Program-made: the position numbers and the translations under genes
The notes under the pieces: model-generated
What the model was told of the DNA's origin: nothing
The model's input: the letters and a program-made list of their open reading frames with translations, nothing else
Database searches by the model: none
Assembly (NCBI GenBank): GCA_965202875.1
Contig: OZ241870.1
Coordinates: 744,001 to 808,000, forward strand
Source: HK1 sp965202875
GTDB taxonomy: Bacteria; Pseudomonadota; Gammaproteobacteria; HK1
Length of the DNA: 64,000 nt
Reading direction: 5' to 3'
Shown here: piece by piece, positions 63,034 through 64,000 of the stretch
Layout of the letters: every line of letters begins with the position of its first letter
Numbering within the stretch: position 1 is the first letter of the stretch

Positions 63034-63221
63034 ATCCCCGGTAGTCTTGATGAACAACGAGTGATCGTTGGTGCAGTACTGGCATGTGCTGATCAAATTA
63101 CCAAAGCTCGACAGGAGCTTGACAAACTAGCCTCTATAAAAATGGCTCTTATGCAAGATCTACTCACCGGATCGCGTCGCATGAATTTTCCCGAGCACAA
63201 TATGAAGGTACCGAATAGATA

Positions 63222-63449
63222 ATGTCCTGGAAACGCAGCGAGGTCGTACGCAGATCGAGGAATTACACCTCCCTCGAAAGAATCCAAAAAAAAATCGTTA
63301 TACATTCAGACCAATTGATTCATAATCTGACTATACCGTACAAAGAACGATTTAAGATAGGAATAAAAAATTCACCTCATTCATCCCGTCTTATTCATGG
63401 TTGGTTAGCGGATGCCGAACGGAGTGTACCCAACTCGTTGATTTTATGA
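63222..63449 (+). CDS. small unknown protein or gene fragment downstream of hsdS
   Basis: 75 codons starting at an ATG that overlaps the hsdS stop (TAATG), so it is probably coupled to hsdS. It is lysine-, arginine- and isoleucine-rich (RIQKKIVIHSDQLIHNL) with no recognised domain. It may be the start of a further gene of the restriction locus cut short by the ISAs1 remnant that follows. AT-rich relative to the window. Confidence 0.4.
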   Translation: MSWKRSEVVRRSRNYTSLERIQKKIVIHSDQLIHNLTIPYKERFKIGIKNSPHSSRLIHGWLADAERSVPNSLIL

Positions 63450-63592
63450 CAACTCCGGCCTTTCGTCTCACAAGTTGAGGTTATCGCAGTAGGGAAAATT
63501 CGATCTTGTAATGCCGGGTCGGAAAATCAGTTTTAGATCAGCCAGTTGCCGCGCTATTCTCCGGTGCTCCGTGTAGGGTATGAATAATCCGG

Positions 63593-64000
63593 GCTCCTCC
63601 GTCTTCACCTGCCCAAGCACCACTGCATTGCTACACGCCCAGGCACTCACCATATGCATCGCCTTCATACCCCGTTTACGGTCGTGGGAACGCCTCTGCG
63701 TCTTCCCGTCCACTGCAATCATCTCACCATCACTCAACTTCACGACATCTTCCATCCAGCTCATGAAGCAGTCCTGAAGCCCCCTCACCGACAGCGCCGA
63801 GATGATTCGTGCAATTGTCGTCCACCGGGACCCCATTGGCCAGCGGAACATAGCGGCGAAGCCACTCCAGCTTCGTGCGCCCAAATTCTTCGATGTCACT
63901 CCATCCCTCCGCGCCACTGACCACCGCACACACGCACAGGACGATGACATCAATCAACTCATGCTTCTTGTTTCTATCGACTCGCGGATCCTCCAGCTTT
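63593..64000 (-). pseudogene. ISAs1-family transposase fragment, truncated and frameshifted
   Basis: Closely similar to the N-terminal third of the transposase at 52765-53889 (MSWMEDVVKLSDGEM, VDGKTQRRSHDRKRGMK, NAVVLGQVKTEE). The C-terminal two thirds are missing and replaced by unrelated sequence. A 2-bp deletion near 63815 breaks the frame. It continues past the window edge. Confidence 0.85.

Larger units (their letters stand above)
60479..63222 (+). pseudogene. hsdS: type I specificity subunit HsdS, interrupted by an IS4-family element
   Basis: First part 60479-61606 and second part 63043-63222; rejoined they make 435 codons in frame. Two target-recognition domains: the first ends with LSKRILEKIPVSLPPLPHQEKIAEIL plus the helical KQKRIKIGIMQDLLT; the second ends with the parallel SLDEQRVIVGAVL and KMALMQDLLTGS after the insertion point. 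The element sits at the end of the second domain, removing the last conserved helix from the encoded product. Lower GC than hsdM, typical of exchanged specificity genes. Confidence 0.88.

Overview
The window is high-GC proteobacterial DNA, probably from a gammaproteobacterium. It carries LolCD, TsaB, a YoaA-type helicase, CysZ, DksA, tripartite TRAP transport and a tetrahydromethanopterin (H4MPT) C1 module (Fae, Mch and a CitG-like protein). The lineage is an inference from gene content, because there is no rRNA or other phylogenetic marker. The number of broken genes, insertion sequences and intergenic repeats suggests relaxed selection, as in a host-associated or recently bottlenecked lineage. 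Some single-base frameshifts could instead be assembly errors.

Layout. 0-1.6 kb is repeat-rich debris with a PIN-toxin remnant. 1.5-6.5 kb is an envelope glycosylation locus: a GT22-like mannosyltransferase, a GT2-GtrA transferase, a decayed alkaline-phosphatase-superfamily gene, then nuclease, group II intron and ABC-permease fragments. 6.5-11.7 kb (minus strand) is yoaA-tsaB-lolC-lolD. 12.3-22 kb is a catabolic cluster: TRAP transporter dctPQM, an unusual HisA-like/nucleoside-deoxyribosyltransferase fusion, an LLM flavin oxidoreductase, a ThDP enzyme, a HAD phosphatase and an EEP-family hydrolase. 22-31.7 kb is housekeeping plus C1 metabolism: M17 aminopeptidase, YdcH, cobalamin adenosyltransferase, DksA, CysZ, RibE, RibD, Fae, the CitG-like protein and Mch.

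From 32 kb onward the window becomes an accessory, defence-rich and heavily rearranged region. It starts with an M19-like dipeptidase, fragments of M20 and CoA-transferase genes, and an unrecognised 545-residue protein fused to half of an AAA-ATPase/PD-(D/E)XK gene. A second copy of that ATPase is split by an ISKra4-family element that itself carries an internally deleted group II intron. A type I restriction system follows but is dispersed: hsdR and a YgjP-like metalloprotease lie at 40.6-44.5 kb, while hsdM and hsdS lie at 57.8-63.2 kb. About 13 kb of other material sits between them.

That 13 kb holds the most interesting block (48.1-55.5 kb): a DNA methylase, a PD-(D/E)XK nuclease, a UvrD-like helicase fragment, a DUF4338 (DruA-family) protein, a NurA nuclease and a HerA ATPase in one tightly packed transcriptional direction, then an orphan ParD antitoxin. 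I read this as a candidate DNA-processing or anti-phage module. Its herA is currently interrupted by an ISAs1 element with a clean 10-bp target duplication, and the helicase is truncated. The block is bracketed by duplicated pieces of an S24-peptidase domain, formyl-CoA transferase (frc) and methylase, in the same order about 10 kb apart. The window ends in a second, truncated ISAs1 copy.

Recurrent oddities: (i) four genes have a degenerate tandem copy of their own 3' end just downstream; (ii) group II intron pieces occur three times; (iii) intergenic palindromic repeats appear inside reading frames.
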